Origin: Orobanche coerulescens
Lineage: Eukaryota > Streptophyta > Magnoliopsida > Lamiales > Orobanchaceae
Direction of reading: 5' to 3'
Length of the DNA: 64,000 nucleotides
Assembly (NCBI GenBank): GCA_033398695.1
Contig: CM065819.1
Coordinates: forward strand, 9,907,501-9,971,500
Positions 9,194 through 21,471 of this stretch are shown here, one piece after another (position 1 is the first letter of the stretch; each line of letters starts with the position of its first letter). The notes beneath the pieces are model-generated. The model had not been told where the DNA came from. It saw only the letters and a program-made list of their open reading frames with translations, and made no database searches. Both the position numbers and the translations under genes were made by a program.

Positions 9194-10129
9194 CCGCCCA
9201 CATCCACACAATCACATATATAGCACCATACAACAAAGATATCCAAAGAATTCATCCAGAGGCATCAACACTTAACAAAACACCACGTCAAACTTCAACG
9301 CACCGAAATGAAATAATATACGTCCACACGCAATACCAAGTGCAACATCAACACCAAACATATCCATAGAGTTCACATAGTCATTCTCAAACCACACCAT
9401 TCACAAAACACACGCATTTTGAAAGCAAGCCTTTAACAAGGCTAAACCGAATCTTTGAAAGTGAAATTCAAACGATCAAATAAACACAAGGAGACGATCA
9501 CTAATTATCATATCTATAAAACAAGAATTATATGGACAAGGTACTTGCCTCAAAATCGGCATGCAAGTATCCCGAAGAACACGGCTCAACCGGAAGGCTT
9601 CGAAACGCCCGATGCTTTCGAAAAGGAAAACGACAACGAACGGAAGGGTTCAACTTGGTTTCTTCGCAAGAAACTTGACACTAACAACATATAATTAATA
9701 AATAAATGATCATACGAGGAGGAATAATCGTAGAACATCCGAAAACCCCTCTAAGACATTCTACCGGACACCTTCAAGGCGTCGATCAAGAACTCGACCA
9801 AAACAACGAATCGATATGATCCAACCATGGAATTACAAGGTAAATGATATAATACATCTAAATAATCATCAATCCATCATAATCCTAAGTTAAAACGGAT
9901 TAAACGGACGAAATCAACCAAAATACCCAATTTCCCCAAAACTAGATTTCTAGAAATTAACCTTGATTCGCTCGATCAAAGGATGTTATAGGATGGATGA
10001 TTGATGATATGAACTCCCAGACTTCATGGATTGATTGTCCAACAACATCTCTCCATGATTCCCACACCTCAACCCGTGGAAGAGAAGGAAGAGAAGGGGA
10101 AAAATGGCGAAAAACCCGACTGCAAGGCC

Positions 10130-10261
10130 TTATATAGGCTGTCTGCCGACCGCCTTACGTACGTAACCGGCCATGGCCGAACCCCCTGACTAGAAATGCT
10201 GGCAGCGTTACGTACGTAACCGGCCTTACGTACGTAACTGCCGATCATTAACGGCCGTAAC
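10130..10261 (-). promoter_or_regulatory. C left LTR promoter: TATA plus TTACGTACGTAA palindromes
   Basis: CCTATATAA (complement of 10130-10138) is preceded by palindromes at 10155-10166, 10207-10220 and 10225-10238 (TTACGTACGTAA core) and one TTAACGGCCGTAAC at ~10248-10261. Confidence 0.65.
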
Positions 10262-11959
10262 TCGGCCAGTGCCAGCCTGGGCCCAGATTGCCCGGCCATG
10301 ATTCGACCGGGGCCAACTCCGACGGCCCGAACGACCCCGAAACCCGAACCTGAATACGAATCGAAGATACGGTTACGAAGTACTCGCAAAGACGAATTCG
10401 AGCACTAAGAGAACACACGATTCCGACCATCCGAAGGCTTGAAATTCGACAACGGAAAGTAATTACCCTAAACTTTGGGAAATTACGAAAATGGCCCAAA
10501 ACGCCCGAAAATCACGATACGTGATCGAATAACCAAACCGAAGTTCACAACACGTCTAACAAAGTTAAATGGACTTACGGGAAACTCGAAACAGTAGTTT
10601 CGAATGAGATTCGCAAGAATCGAACTCAAGTGTGGAAAAGTCGCCAAAAAGCACGGAACTCAACAAAACGATACCGAATCGAACTCGGATGATAAAAAGT
10701 GCAGAATTAATCATTCTCAGAATGACGAAACGGCCATGAGTGAGTCGTCAAAACGGACTTTCGCCGAAAAAAATAAATTATCGGAAATCGAAATTATAGG
10801 TATTACATTCTACCCTCCTTAAAAGAAGTTTCGTCCTGAAACTTAAAACAAGTAGGGAGAAGTGATATCCCGCCAGGAAGACTCAATGAGATACACAAGA
10901 AACGCGTAATTTACGCCCAACGGCGAAACGTTACAAGCAACATAAAGGAATATACGGCATTAAAACACCCTCCACGGCGACCAACACGACGTCGCCGTTA
11001 GGGATATAATAAAACCAACAAGTGACAAGCGTCATCAAACGGATAATACAATCAAGTCAATTACCCGAACAATCACAAAAAACAACGAACGAAAATCAAT
11101 ACGATTGACCAACCCAACGGTACATCAATCAAAGCACGAGCCAATCGCTGAACAAATACGGAATTCCACCGCTCAAGGGTTGGAAGATAAAAAACGAGAC
11201 TAATTTCCCGAACTTAAGGGAATTAGGAAGGAGTCTGAACGCTCAACAATCACGAAACGGGGTAAACAAAAACCGAACAATCAAACGATCGAGCCACAAT
11301 GATCGAGACAACAAGAATCAAGCAATCATGTTCGAATCACGAAGAACAATAAAATTCAAACAACAACTCCAAGGTTCACATCTCGACTCGATACAATATA
11401 TGATCCGGTGAAAACAACAGGACGTGCATTCACATAAGATCCACCGGAAAGGGAATAGCAATTGAAAAGTCACAACGAAAAACGAGTCATCCCGAAACAA
11501 TACCACACTCGTTCGATCAACAAAAACAAGGGACAAGGCAAGATCAGAAAATTTTAACGAGTATAAACGAGTCGACAGAGTCGAAAATAAAGTTCAAAAT
11601 CCGATCCACTTCGAATATAAGAGTTAATAGAACCAAAAGATGTTACTTCCGAACAAGGTTCACAAAAGTCGAACCGAACTCGGAAAAGTCACAGCGATAA
11701 CTGGATTGACCCAAAACAAGATCACAGCTCATTCGAACGATGAAACCGAAATACAAAACAAGTTCAGAAAATATCAACGAACACGAGCGAGTCGATAGAC
11801 CTGAGAAAGAGGAAATGCAGAAGCCCAAAAATAATACGGGTATCACATTCGACCTCTTATAAAAGAAATGTCTTCCCCGCAACTCACAACAACGGAAACA
11901 AGGTGACAACACAAAAAGCAACCGACAGAAAAATCTCCCATGGGCCTCTCAGAGCCGAT

Positions 11960-12125
11960 CCTGATATCTGTACTGAAGTTCGCGCCCCGAAAGACTCGGA
12001 ACCCAACTCGCAAAACTTGATCCTGTGTCTCTCGGGTCCACACTTGAAAAACGTTACTGACGAGAAGGACAATTTGCACGTACATGCCCCCGGCACAATA
12101 CGTTCGAAATTCCTCGCCTCGGCAT
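11960..12125 (-). pseudogene. gag relic of element C
   Basis: The relic begins at ATGCCGAGGCGAGG (ATG complement of 12123-12125), matching B's gag start. It then jumps straight to the sequence that in B encodes the zinc-knuckle region (around 12060-12110). The whole capsid-coding part between them is missing. The frame is broken soon after. It cannot give a working nucleocapsid. Confidence 0.6.
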
Positions 12126-13587
12126 ATCGAAAATACAGATGCTAGATACAATGGAACATAACATCACAAAACAACAAACCGGAGATGCCAACTTGGCATA
12201 ACAAAGAATCATAACACATATCATATACAATGATTACCATCGTAAAGTAATACACACACAAACACTACAGCAACGACGGTATCGTTCGGCGACCTCAACG
12301 GCCCAATCGATAACCAGCACATAATTACAAACATCATGAAACAATCACACATGTGCATAAACGCACAAAAATCCAAGCTTTAACAACTCACACTCGTGCG
12401 ACAACACGCAAATCACCACGAGGCGATAAACAGTAAACACCAGTTCATACCTCTCACAGAGGGCTAGTGCAACAAATGCATGGCAACGCCTCGACGTTCA
12501 TGCCACCAATTCGACCATACTCGGGAGCAACATCATAACGACAAAGCAAACGTCATACATACATACCCAGCCCTCAAACGGGAATGGATAGGTTTTAGAA
12601 ATGAAAACATAATTTCGAAAATAATTTAGGAAAACGCTGGTTGATCTTGAGTATCACCTTTAAAAAAAAAAGTACAAACGTGAAACATCGTTATCTAGAC
12701 TTTTGAAAACCATTTCGCATTTGATAAAAATGAGGACACTTTCTCTTAGTGAAAAACTTTCAGAAATATTCGACCCTCGGGTCTAAGTAAAAGTGTTTCT
12801 AAAACATTGAAAATATCTCAAAACATTTTGGTCCTCGGGGTAGAAGAATTTTGAAACATATTGTTGCGCTAGCAGGCGCCTTGAAAATACAATCTATTTA
12901 AAAGTACGTCTCGAATTTTATTTTCTAAGATACTCAAGGTTTTCAAAGATAATTCAATGGGCTAGAATGCCCAAAAATTTCAGGTAATTACATGGAATGT
13001 TATAACGCCGTGGGCCCCACGCCAGAACCCACCAGACTAAAAACCATTTACAAAAACGCCAAAAAGGCCGATGACGGTAATATTTCAAAAACTCACAGAA
13101 GCCATTTACAAAATGCTAAATACCGTCATAAGAATTTTGCCAAAACGATCAAGGCCATAATGCCACAAACTCGGTTAAGGGAATCGGTTTTCGAAATAAA
13201 ACTCAGTCGGTAAAATACCGAAAGCCATTACAAAAGAACTCACGCAGCGGATAAAAGAAATAAAGTCAAACATGCACAAGACAGCAACACTACTCCTCAT
13301 ATGAACAAAAAATGGGAGTCAATTAATCACATATCACGAAATCAAAATCCATAAGAGGATTCCGTCAATTAACTCATAATCATAAAAATAGCTCGTGTCA
13401 CACGAGGCACAACACAAAGAAGGGAGAATTACATCCACAGGTCGCACGAAGATGATGATCGCCCACGATACTAATCACGACCAACAAACTCATATGACGC
13501 ATCGCGACACAACTCAGTCAGATAAAATCCGACGAGACAAACTCAACAGACACCACTGACCCGACAGCCTAGGTTTCCACAACCTAA

Positions 13588-13599
13588 GCTCTGATACCA
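13588..13599 (-). other. C primer binding site (initiator-Met tRNA)
   Basis: The minus strand reads TGGTATCAGAGC, four bases from the LTR end. It is an unmutated match to the plant initiator-Met tRNA 3' end. Confidence 0.9.
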
Positions 13600-13640
13600 T
13601 TTATGTAACACCCCCAATCCGCTCAGGGATATTACACGCC

Positions 13641-13665
13641 GCAGAACCTTTCCTCAAGGTTCTAC
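13641..13665 (-). other. U5 hairpin, C right LTR
   Basis: Identical 25 bases to the left-LTR copy at 8062-8086; 37 nt from the LTR end. Confidence 0.7.
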
Positions 13666-13960
13666 CAGGCTGGTAACAAAACCGAACAACTCAACAATGC
13701 CTTTAAGGCTAAAATGACTCAGTAGACCGATTTGGTCTTTCAATAAATACATAGAACTCAATTACAATACATGCCCACACAGGGGTCGAATACAACACAC
13801 TCCCGTACAACGGGGAAAGAATACTGCAGCATAAATAAAATACAACTAAACCAAAGACCTCATATGGATCCTCGTGTGATTAGTATCGTTCATCTTTCAT
13901 CATCATTCGTGCCGACCCTATGTTATGATGCCAAACCTGAATGCAAAAACAGACATCCAC

Positions 13961-14003
13961 CCCCCGAATACTCGGGGGTTAGCAAAACTCCACTGTTTTG
14001 CTA
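13961..14003 (-). other. Tandem hairpins, C right LTR
   Basis: Both stems are as in the left LTR. Only the loop of the first stem differs (AGTGGA instead of AATGGA in sense orientation). Confidence 0.7.
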
Positions 14004-14362
14004 GTGCAAATACAAAGTGCAAATACGAGCCATATAATTCAATTTCCAAGAATAACAATAACCAGGAATCCTCAAAGTTCCAAACGTAACGAAAAGCACT
14101 TCCCGAGGCATGAGTTTGGTAAAACATTCCAAAAACGAAAGATCACAAATCAAGGGAAACAATTTATAAAACAGTTTAAAATGCCATCGAGAGTTTTAAT
14201 AGAAAACAATTTAGGATTTCCGAATCCTTCTCTTTCCAAAAATCAACAGGGGTCACAGCCCAAAGGTTTTGTTTTCGCAAATAGAAAACCGACAACAATT
14301 CACAGGGCCAGAGCCAACATCACGTGTCCTCGACGGACATAAAAATCAACACAACGTAATCA

Positions 14363-14770
14363 CGCACGTGCATCGCCTAGGACCGGGACGAAGCCACAAA
14401 TCCCACTCGAGGCCTCGAAGGACCCTCCAGAGTTGGCTAGCGAAACAAATCACACACACGCATCGCCTAGGACCAGGACGCCACCATGAATCCCACCCGA
14501 GGCCTCGAAGGACCCTCCCGAGATGGCAAGCGAAACAATCACAACATCTCACGGTTGGATTAATCACTTGTTGCATCCTGTCCACATGATCGCATGCCAT
14601 GTGCCACCGTAGATTAACTTTGGCGCTCACGGTTGGATCAATCACTTGTTGCATCCTGGCCACATGATCACATGCCATGTGCCACCGTAGTTTTTCTTAG
14701 GCTATCACGGTTGGATCAATCGCTTGTTGCATCTTGGCCACATGATCACATGCCAGGTGCCACCGTAGGC
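14363..14770. repeat. C right LTR minisatellite blocks
   Basis: Same organisation as 8781-9193: two GCATCGCCTAGGACC units, then three CACGGTTGGAT units with TTGTTGCATC. Confidence 0.85.
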
Positions 14771-15707
14771 CCCGCCCACATCCACACAATCACATATATA
14801 GCACCATACAACAAAGATATCCAAACAATTCATCCAGAGGCATCAACACTTAGCAAAACACCACGTCAAACCACAACGCACTGAAATAAAATAATATACG
14901 TCCACACGCAATACCAAGTGCAACATCAACACCAAACATATCCATAGAGTTCACATAGTCATTCTCAAACCACACCATTCATAAAACACAGGTATTTTGA
15001 AAGCAAGCCTTTAACAAGGCTAAACCGAATCTTTGAAAGTGAAATTCAAACGATCAAATAAACACAAGGAGACGGTCACTAATTATCATATCCATAAAAC
15101 AAGAATTATATGGACAAGGAACTTGCCTCAAAATCGGCACGCAAGTATCCCGAAGAACACGGCTCAACCGGAAGGCTTCGAAACGCCCGATGCTTTCGAA
15201 AAGGAAAACGACAACGAACGGAAGGGTTCAACTTGGTTTCTTCGCAAGAAACTCGACCCTAACAACATATAATTAATAAATCAATGATCATACGAGGAGG
15301 AATAATCTTAGAACGTCCGAAAACCGCTCTAAGACATTCTATCGGACACCTTCAAGGCGTCAATCAAGAACTCGACCAAAACAACGAATCGATATGATCC
15401 AACTATGGAATAACAAGGTAAATGATATAATACATCTAAATAATCATCAATCCATCATAATCCTAAGTTAAAACGGATTAAACGGATGAAATCAAGCAAA
15501 ATACCCAATTTCCCCAAAACTAGATTTCTAGAAATTAACCTTGATTCGCTCGATCAAAGGATGTTATAGGATGGATGATTGATGATATGAACTCCAAGAC
15601 TTCATGGATTGATTGTCCAACAACATCTCTCCATGATTCCCATACCTCAAGCCGCGGAAGAGAAGGAAGAGAAGGGGAAAAATGGCGAAAAACCCGACTG
15701 CAAGGCC

Positions 15708-15862
15708 TTATATAGGCTGTCTGCCGGCCGCCTTACGTACGTAACCGACCATGGCTTACGTACGTAACCGGCCCTGGCCGAACCCCCTGACTATAAATGC
15801 CGGCAGCGTTACGTACGTAACCGGCCAAGGCTTATATACGTAACCGGCCTTACGTACGTAAC
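15708..15862 (-). promoter_or_regulatory. C right LTR promoter: TATA plus expanded palindrome array
   Basis: CCTATATAA (complement of 15708-15716) is followed to the right by five TTACGTACGTAAC-type palindromes, one decayed to TTATATACGTAAC, against three in the left LTR. S inserted inside the last one: its TSD GTAAC is the palindrome's right half. Confidence 0.65.
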
Positions 15863-16379
15863 TATAATATCCGCAATTTCGGATTTCCGGTAATTTTATT
15901 TTTTCGGCGGAAGTCCGTTTCTACGACTCGCTTGGGACCGTCTCATCATTCTGAGAATGATTAATTCTGCATTTTTTGTCATCCGAGTTCGTTTCGGTAT
16001 TGTTTTGTTGAGTTCCGTGTTTCTTAACGACTTTTCCGCACTCGAGTTCGATTCTTGTGAATCTCGTTCGAAATTACTGTTTCGAGTTTCCCGTAAGTCC
16101 GTTTAACTTTGTTAGACGTGTTGTGAACTTCGGTTTGGTTATTCGATCACGTATCGTGATTTTCGGACGTTTTGGGCCATTTTCGTAATTTCCCAAAGTT
16201 TGGGGTAATTACTTTCCGTTGTCGAATTTCGAGCCTTCGGGTGGTCGGAATCATGTGTTCTCTCAGTGTTAGGATTCGTCTTTATGAGTACTTCGTAACC
16301 GTGCTTTCGGTTTACGTTCAGGTCTGAGTTTCGGGATTTTTCGGATCGTCGGAATGACCGAGTCCTGGCTGGCCGCACG

Positions 16380-16524
16380 TGTGCGAAACGGCCCTGGAAA
16401 CGGCGCTGCCCAGCGCCGTGTCTACGCCGGGTCGGCCAGGACCATCAGCCTGCCGAGACACGGCCGAGACACCCGGCGCTGATCTGGGCCGTTTGCTGCG
16501 CCGTGTCCGGCAGGGCTATAAATA
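16380..16524 (+). promoter_or_regulatory. S LTR promoter: TATA and GC-rich repeats
   Basis: TATAAATA (16517-16524) is preceded by repeated GCGCCGTGTC / GACACGGC and CGGCGCTG motifs. These replace the TTACGGCCGTAA units found at the same place in B. Confidence 0.55.
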
Positions 16525-16649
16525 TGGCAGAGCAGTCGGGTTTTTCTTCATTTTTCTCATTCGTTTCTTCCTCTTCCGCGGCTGGATCTTTGATGATCAT
16601 GGAGGGATGTTGTTATGGGTTAAATCCATGAAGTTTTGAAGTTCATAAC

Positions 16650-17907
16650 TGTTGTGTCAAGAATTAACACCTTCCGACCGGCGATCGCCTCGGAGGTCGG
16701 GCGACCGAGTCACTGCCGATCGTCCAAGGCAGGTCTGCCGATCAGCGACCAGGCGGCCGAGCCTTAACCCAGCGGACAAGCTAGATCAAGCAACCAAGGT
16801 CCTGTGACGAATCCCGGTGCCGAGCGATCGACATCAAGACGATCGCCTCTCGGTACTCGGCGACCGACTCCTGGCGACTGATAAGCGGACGACCATCTCT
16901 CGGCGACCGACAATCGGGCGACCCTCTATCGGCATCTGCCGATCGACCCTTGTGACCGACCAATGCCGACCCTCAGCAACTGGCCGATGGCGACCTCTGA
17001 TGACCAGCTAGAGACGATCGCCTCATGTCGATCAGGGCCGATGGCCATCCAATCGGCAAAGGTCGAGCCCCAAGACTGGCACCACGTGCAAGGACCGAGA
17101 CAAGATCCGCGAATCTCGGGCCATTGACCACAGCCTGGCAGAATCTCTCCACCAGCCGACAAGCCGCCGAAAGCTTGTCAGTAGGGCCGCATGTTGACTG
17201 ACTCCAGACACGTTCTGGCCCCTTATTGGACCGCCCAACTGGCGCCAGCCACTGCATTGGACTTTATTCGGACTGCCAGCCACTACCTTGGACTTTAGCC
17301 CGACAGCCCAGGAGATCGGCACATTATTATATTGGTCGGCAGGCGATCGGCACATTATAATATTGGCCGGAAGGCGATCGGCACATTATTATAATGGCCG
17401 GAAGGCGATCGTCCGCTAGAGGACAGGACCCGGCTGCCCCTATATATACATGGCTCGCAGCACTTGTCCAAGGGACCGAACTTTTTCTGCACAAAAGGCT
17501 CCAGAACTTCAACCTCTCGGGCATTCTGACATTATACACGCAATACAGAAGAAAAACATCAAGCACTTGGCTAATCTCCAACTCTTGGCAACAGCTATCA
17601 TTCGGTCTTACTTCTCCCGGCCTTTCTCCTCGAGCAGATTATCGGCGGGACGAAGAACACCGAGCTTTGCTCAAGAGCCGGATTAACAGAGTCTTTTTAC
17701 ACTCATTGTATTTAGATTTCTCTCATTAATACTTGTATCCACGAATATTCGTATTAATAACATATCGCGAGAGCATTCAAGCCCGGGCCTAACAAACCCG
17801 GCAAATCTTGTATTATTTATCTTCTCTCGGAAGTGCTCCCGCAATTGTTGTTTGTTGTCCGTCTTCCAGCAGTATTAATCTTCGGATAAATATTTTGGGC
17901 AACAACA
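16650..17907 (+). mobile_element. D2 5' LTR
   Basis: Upstream part is rich in GCGATCGCC/CGATCGGC motifs. A three-copy AT/GC tandem block and TATA lie at 17314-17449. The end is GGATAAATATTTTGGGCAAC. Open frames on both strands are LTR shadows. Confidence 0.93.
17314..17449 (+). promoter_or_regulatory. D2 LTR promoter: tandem 33-bp units and TATA box
   Basis: Three units of GGCGATCGGCACATTATAAT followed by ATTGGCCGGAA-type sequence precede TATATATA (17441-17448) by ~40 bases. D1 has two similar units in the same position. Confidence 0.6.
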
Positions 17908-17909
17908 AT

Positions 17910-17923
17910 TGGCGCTAGAGGAA
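17910..17923 (+). other. D2 primer binding site
   Basis: TGGCGCTAGAGGAA starts two bases after the LTR and has the obligatory TGG. I cannot name the tRNA with certainty; it is not the initiator-Met site used by the chromoviruses here. Confidence 0.75.
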
Positions 17924-17997
17924 GGGGCATCCAACCCTCGAATTTTTACACCTACCGTCCCGAAGAACACTCACTGTTCTCGGGGCAGATACTTGAA

Positions 17998-19216
17998 GTG
18001 ACACTCACTGCACTTCAAAGAAATCCTTCAGAAATCATGTCTTCCGCCTCCACGTCGAAGAAGGCCGCTGACCAGCCGGCCAGACCCCCCGTTCCGTCCC
18101 AGTCCGAGCCGCAGCCGATGGTGGAAGGCAGCCGCCGCGGTCGGAGACGCTCGATCCCGTCCCGGGATGGCGGCCCGAGCCTCTCGCTCGATCAGTTCCG
18201 AACCAATGAACATATCGAAGAGGCCATAGCCGCCATTCAGGAACGACGGAGTGCTCTCGACGCGCCTCCTGCTATCACTCCCTCGGTCTCCCGCCGGAAG
18301 TCCAAGCGGAAGCTCAAGGCATTACTGGCCGAGCGATCGCCAGGAGGCTCTCGCCCGCAAGAAGAGGCGCTCGGCAGCCGGGGCACGTCTGTCTTCGATC
18401 GCACAGGCGGTGACCCGACTCAGCGGCCGGCGCACCCGGCCCGGCTACGAGACGACGGAATTTGAGTCCCTCACCAGGAGCTCGGCCTACCCGGCTCCCA
18501 CAAGACGATCCAGCTGCCTGGCTCCCGCTCGTCAAATTCCCGAGGTCGGCAGCAGCGGAGTCCGGAGGTCGGTACACGATCGCCTCGGCCCCCGCTCCCA
18601 AAGCCGATCCGCAAGCAGCCGAGCCGCGGCGATTGCCGCTTTGCAACGTCAGCTCGATGACGTGAAGGCGCTCCTGCAATCCGGGGCAGGCGCCATGAAG
18701 ACGATCGCCGAGCCGAGCAAGCCGCTCGCGATCGACATCGAGCTCGCCCCCGTGCAGCACAAGATCGCTCCTCCTCAGACACCCGTGTACGAGGGACGAT
18801 CGGACCCCCAAACACACCTGCACAAGTTCAACATCTACATGACCGGGTGTGGGGCATCGGACGCGACCAGGTGCCGGATGTTCCCTCTGACGCTGGACGA
18901 CATCGCCCACCGGTGGTACACCTCATTGCCACCTCGGTCCATTGGCTCCTTTAACGAGCTGGCGCACGTCTTCACGGAGTACTTCGCCACCAGGGTCGTC
19001 CGGCCAGAAGGTCGCTTTCGCATGATGCAAATCAAGCAGGGAGAAGAAGAGACCGACTCGGACTACATCGACCGGGTAGACGTGATCATCCTCAACGGCG
19101 AGCCCGTAAGCGATGAGACCGCCCTCTACGCGGTCCTAGGAGGTTTTCAGGGCTTCTCGCCTATGTTCAGCATCTCACGAAGACCCTACCGACGACCTAC
19201 GCAGCCTTCCGGCTAG
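17998..19216 (+). pseudogene. gag of element D2 (frameshifted)
   Basis: The first frame runs from 17998 (or the better-context ATG at 18037, MSSASTSKK) to 18465. It is a proline/arginine/serine-rich N-terminus containing FRTNEHIEEAIAAIQERRSA. The capsid part continues in another frame to 19216. It has a coiled-coil-like AAIAALQRQLDDVKALLQ and the retrotransposon gag core with TLDDIAHRWYTSLPP, FNELAHVFTEYF and QGEEETDSDYIDRV. At least one frameshift separates the halves, near 18400-18600, and the 3' end is again shifted compared with D1. No CCHC knuckle is visible. Gag packages element RNA; enzymes would have to come from another element. Confidence 0.85.
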
Positions 19217-20208
19217 AGCCGCAGATTTCCTATCCAGCAAAGGCTTCTTCTTAGCCTAGGAGTTCCGCGATCGGCGCCCGGCGACGACCTCCGATCTCCC
19301 GGCCGGCGGCGACCTCCGGTCTTCCAGGCCGGTCACTACTATCCGGCCAGAGCCGGAGGACTCGCTCACCGCCTCTGATCCAACATTCTAAATAAGGGAC
19401 TAACTCCGTGATCGCCGATATCGACCAACGAATAAAGCGATCGGTGCCGAGTGGCGATCGCCCGGCCTTGGCCCGATCGCCAATCATCACGCTACATCAT
19501 CGGCAACCGGCGGACACGATCGCCATCTGATCCGGATATAACATGACGGACTAAGGCATAAGATCGCCTCCACCGCACATCATAAAGCCATGGCCCTGGC
19601 AGTCGATGGAACCGGCCGCTTCGGCCATGCAAGGTCCCTTTTGGCCGAGATCGCCCGCCCTTCGTTTAAATACGAGGCCGGCGTAGTCTGAGGGCTCTCC
19701 AACATTAATCAGTGGACACATGCCACAACCCCCGTCTCAACGTACACCATCGAGGTCGGCCATCTCCATGGCTGGCCGAGGTGGAAGCAGAGCTAACAAG
19801 CCGCGGGCGTGGAGTTGATTCATCCGACGCTGCCCCGCGCAAGGACTCCTCTAGACCGAGACCGCACGCCCTTCGTTTAAATACGAGGCGAGGCGCAACC
19901 TAACAGAGGACCCTCATAATAAAGTGAGTCACGGGACACTCAATGTCTTCGCGCACCAAGACACGGTCATGGAGTCGGTCCATCGATCTCCGCGACTGTG
20001 CACGATTCCTCAAACAAAGCGAAACCACCAAAGTTTCCATGGGGGATCGGCCAATGTTGTTTTTGCAGGTACAAGACCAAAAGATAGCTAGCCAATCGAC
20101 CATGATAGCCCAAGTCCGAATCCTAAGTCAGCTCAGATCGCTTGTCCTCATCCGAACACGATCACGAGCAAGAACCACCTCGCCCAATGTCTTCAACACA
20201 GGAGCAAG
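19217..20208 (+). other. D2 3' interior, non-coding
   Basis: No pol homology is seen. The region contains two copies of CTTCGTTTAAATACGAGG (19660-19677 and 19871-19888), ~210 bases apart and each with a TATA-like core, and a TGTTTTTGCAGGTACAAGACC segment near 20055 that resembles a splice acceptor. Confidence 0.65.
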
Positions 20209-20220
20209 CTGGGGGGCAAT
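20209..20220 (+). other. D2 polypurine tract
   Basis: CTGGGGGGCAAT lies directly before the LTR start TGTTGTGTC. Confidence 0.8.
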
Positions 20221-21471
20221 TGTTGTGTCAAGAATTAACACCTTCCGACCGGCGATCGCCTCGGAGGTCGGGCGACCGAGTCACTGCCGATCGTCCAAGG
20301 CAGGTCTGCCGATCGGCCGACCGGGCCGAGCCTTAACCCCGGACAAACTAGGCAGCGGCCGAAGGTCGGGGCGAATCCCGGTGCCGAGCGATCGACATCA
20401 AGACGATCGCCTCTCGGTACTCGGCAACCGACTCCTGGCGACCGATAAGCGGACGACCATCTCTCGGCGACCGACAATCGGGCGACCATCTATCGGCATC
20501 TGCCGATCGACCCTTGTGACCGACCAATGCCGACCCTCAGCAACTGGCCGATGGCGACCTCTGATGACCAGCTAGAGACGATCGCCTCATGTCGATCAAG
20601 GCCGATGGCCATCCAATCGGCAAAGGTCGATCCCCAAGACTGGCACCACGTGCAAGGACCGAGACAAGATCCGCGAATCTCGGGCCATTGACCACAGCCT
20701 AGCAGAATCTCTCCACCAGCCGACAAGCCGCCGAAAGCTTGTCAGTAGGGCCGCATGTTGACTGACTCCGGACACGTTCTGGCCCCTTATTGGACCGCCC
20801 AGCTGGCGCCAGCCACTGCATTGGACTTTATTCGGACTGCCAGCCACTACCTTGGACTTTAGCCCGACAGCCCAGGAGATCGGCACATTATTATATTGGC
20901 CGGCAGGCGATCGGCACATTATAATATTGGTCGGCAGGCGATCGGCACATTATTATAATGGCCGTAAGGCGATCGTCCGCTAGAGGACAGGACCCGGCTG
21001 CCCCTATATATACATGGCTCCCAGCACTTGTCCAAGGGACCGAACTTTTTCTGCACAAAAGGCTCCAGAACTTCAACCTCTCGGGCATTCTGACATTATA
21101 CACGCAATACAGAAGAAAAACATCAAGCACTTGGCTAATCTCCAACTCTTGGCAACAGCTATCATTCGGTCTTACTTCTCCCGGCATTTCTCCTCGAGCA
21201 GATTATCGGCGGGACGAAGAACACCGAGCTTCGCTCAAGAGCCGGATTAACAGAGTCTTTTTACACTCATTGTATTTAGATTTCTCTCATTAATACTTAT
21301 ATCCACGAATATTCGTATTAATAACATCTCGCGAGAGCATTCGAGCCCGGGCCTAACAAACCCGGCAAATCTTGTATTATTTATCTTCTCTCGGAAGTGC
21401 TCCCGCAATTGTTGTTTGTTGTCCGTCTTACAGCAGTATTAATCTTCGGATAAATATTTTGGGCAACAACA
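20221..21471 (+). mobile_element. D2 3' LTR
   Basis: Same termini and promoter block (TATA near 21005) as the 5' LTR. Its end is followed by TSD ATAAC, then S resumes at 21477. Confidence 0.93.

Larger units (their letters stand above)
8025..10807 (-). mobile_element. C left (3') LTR
   Basis: Runs from TGTAACACCCCCAATCC to GGTATTACA. Contains, from left: U5 hairpin, tandem hairpins, two tandem-repeat blocks (8781-9193), TATA at 10130 and a palindrome array. It is collinear with 13604-24083 after S removal, though the right copy has more palindrome units. Confidence 0.92.
10808..13603 (-). mobile_element. C interior, mostly non-coding
   Basis: A polypurine tract (complement of 10808-10826, AAGGAGGGTAGAA) is followed leftward-to-rightward by leader-type sequence homologous to B's interior. 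Apart from a gag relic near 11960-12125 there is no recognisable protein. The remaining ~2.6 kb is untranslated leader and 3' region, with a GGTGGGTTCTGGCG segment shared with LTR U5 near 13010. Confidence 0.75.
16650..21471 (+). mobile_element. Element D2: gag-only non-autonomous LTR retrotransposon
   Basis: TSD ATAAC is at 16645-16649 and 21472-21476. LTRs 16650-17907 (1258 bp) and 20221-21471 (1251 bp) run TGTTGTGTCAAG...GGGCAACAACA and are nearly identical over most of their length. The largest difference is around 16740-16810 versus 20310-20385. Interior is 2313 bp with a primer site, one gag gene and a polypurine tract, but no PR, RT or IN. It is much more GC-rich than its surroundings and studded with CGATCG. 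It is the same family as D1. Confidence 0.93.

Noticed and set aside
18028..18910. Long antisense frames in the GC-rich D gag region (up to 198 codons)
   Set aside because: GC-rich sequence keeps antisense frames open; the sense strand has clear gag motifs.
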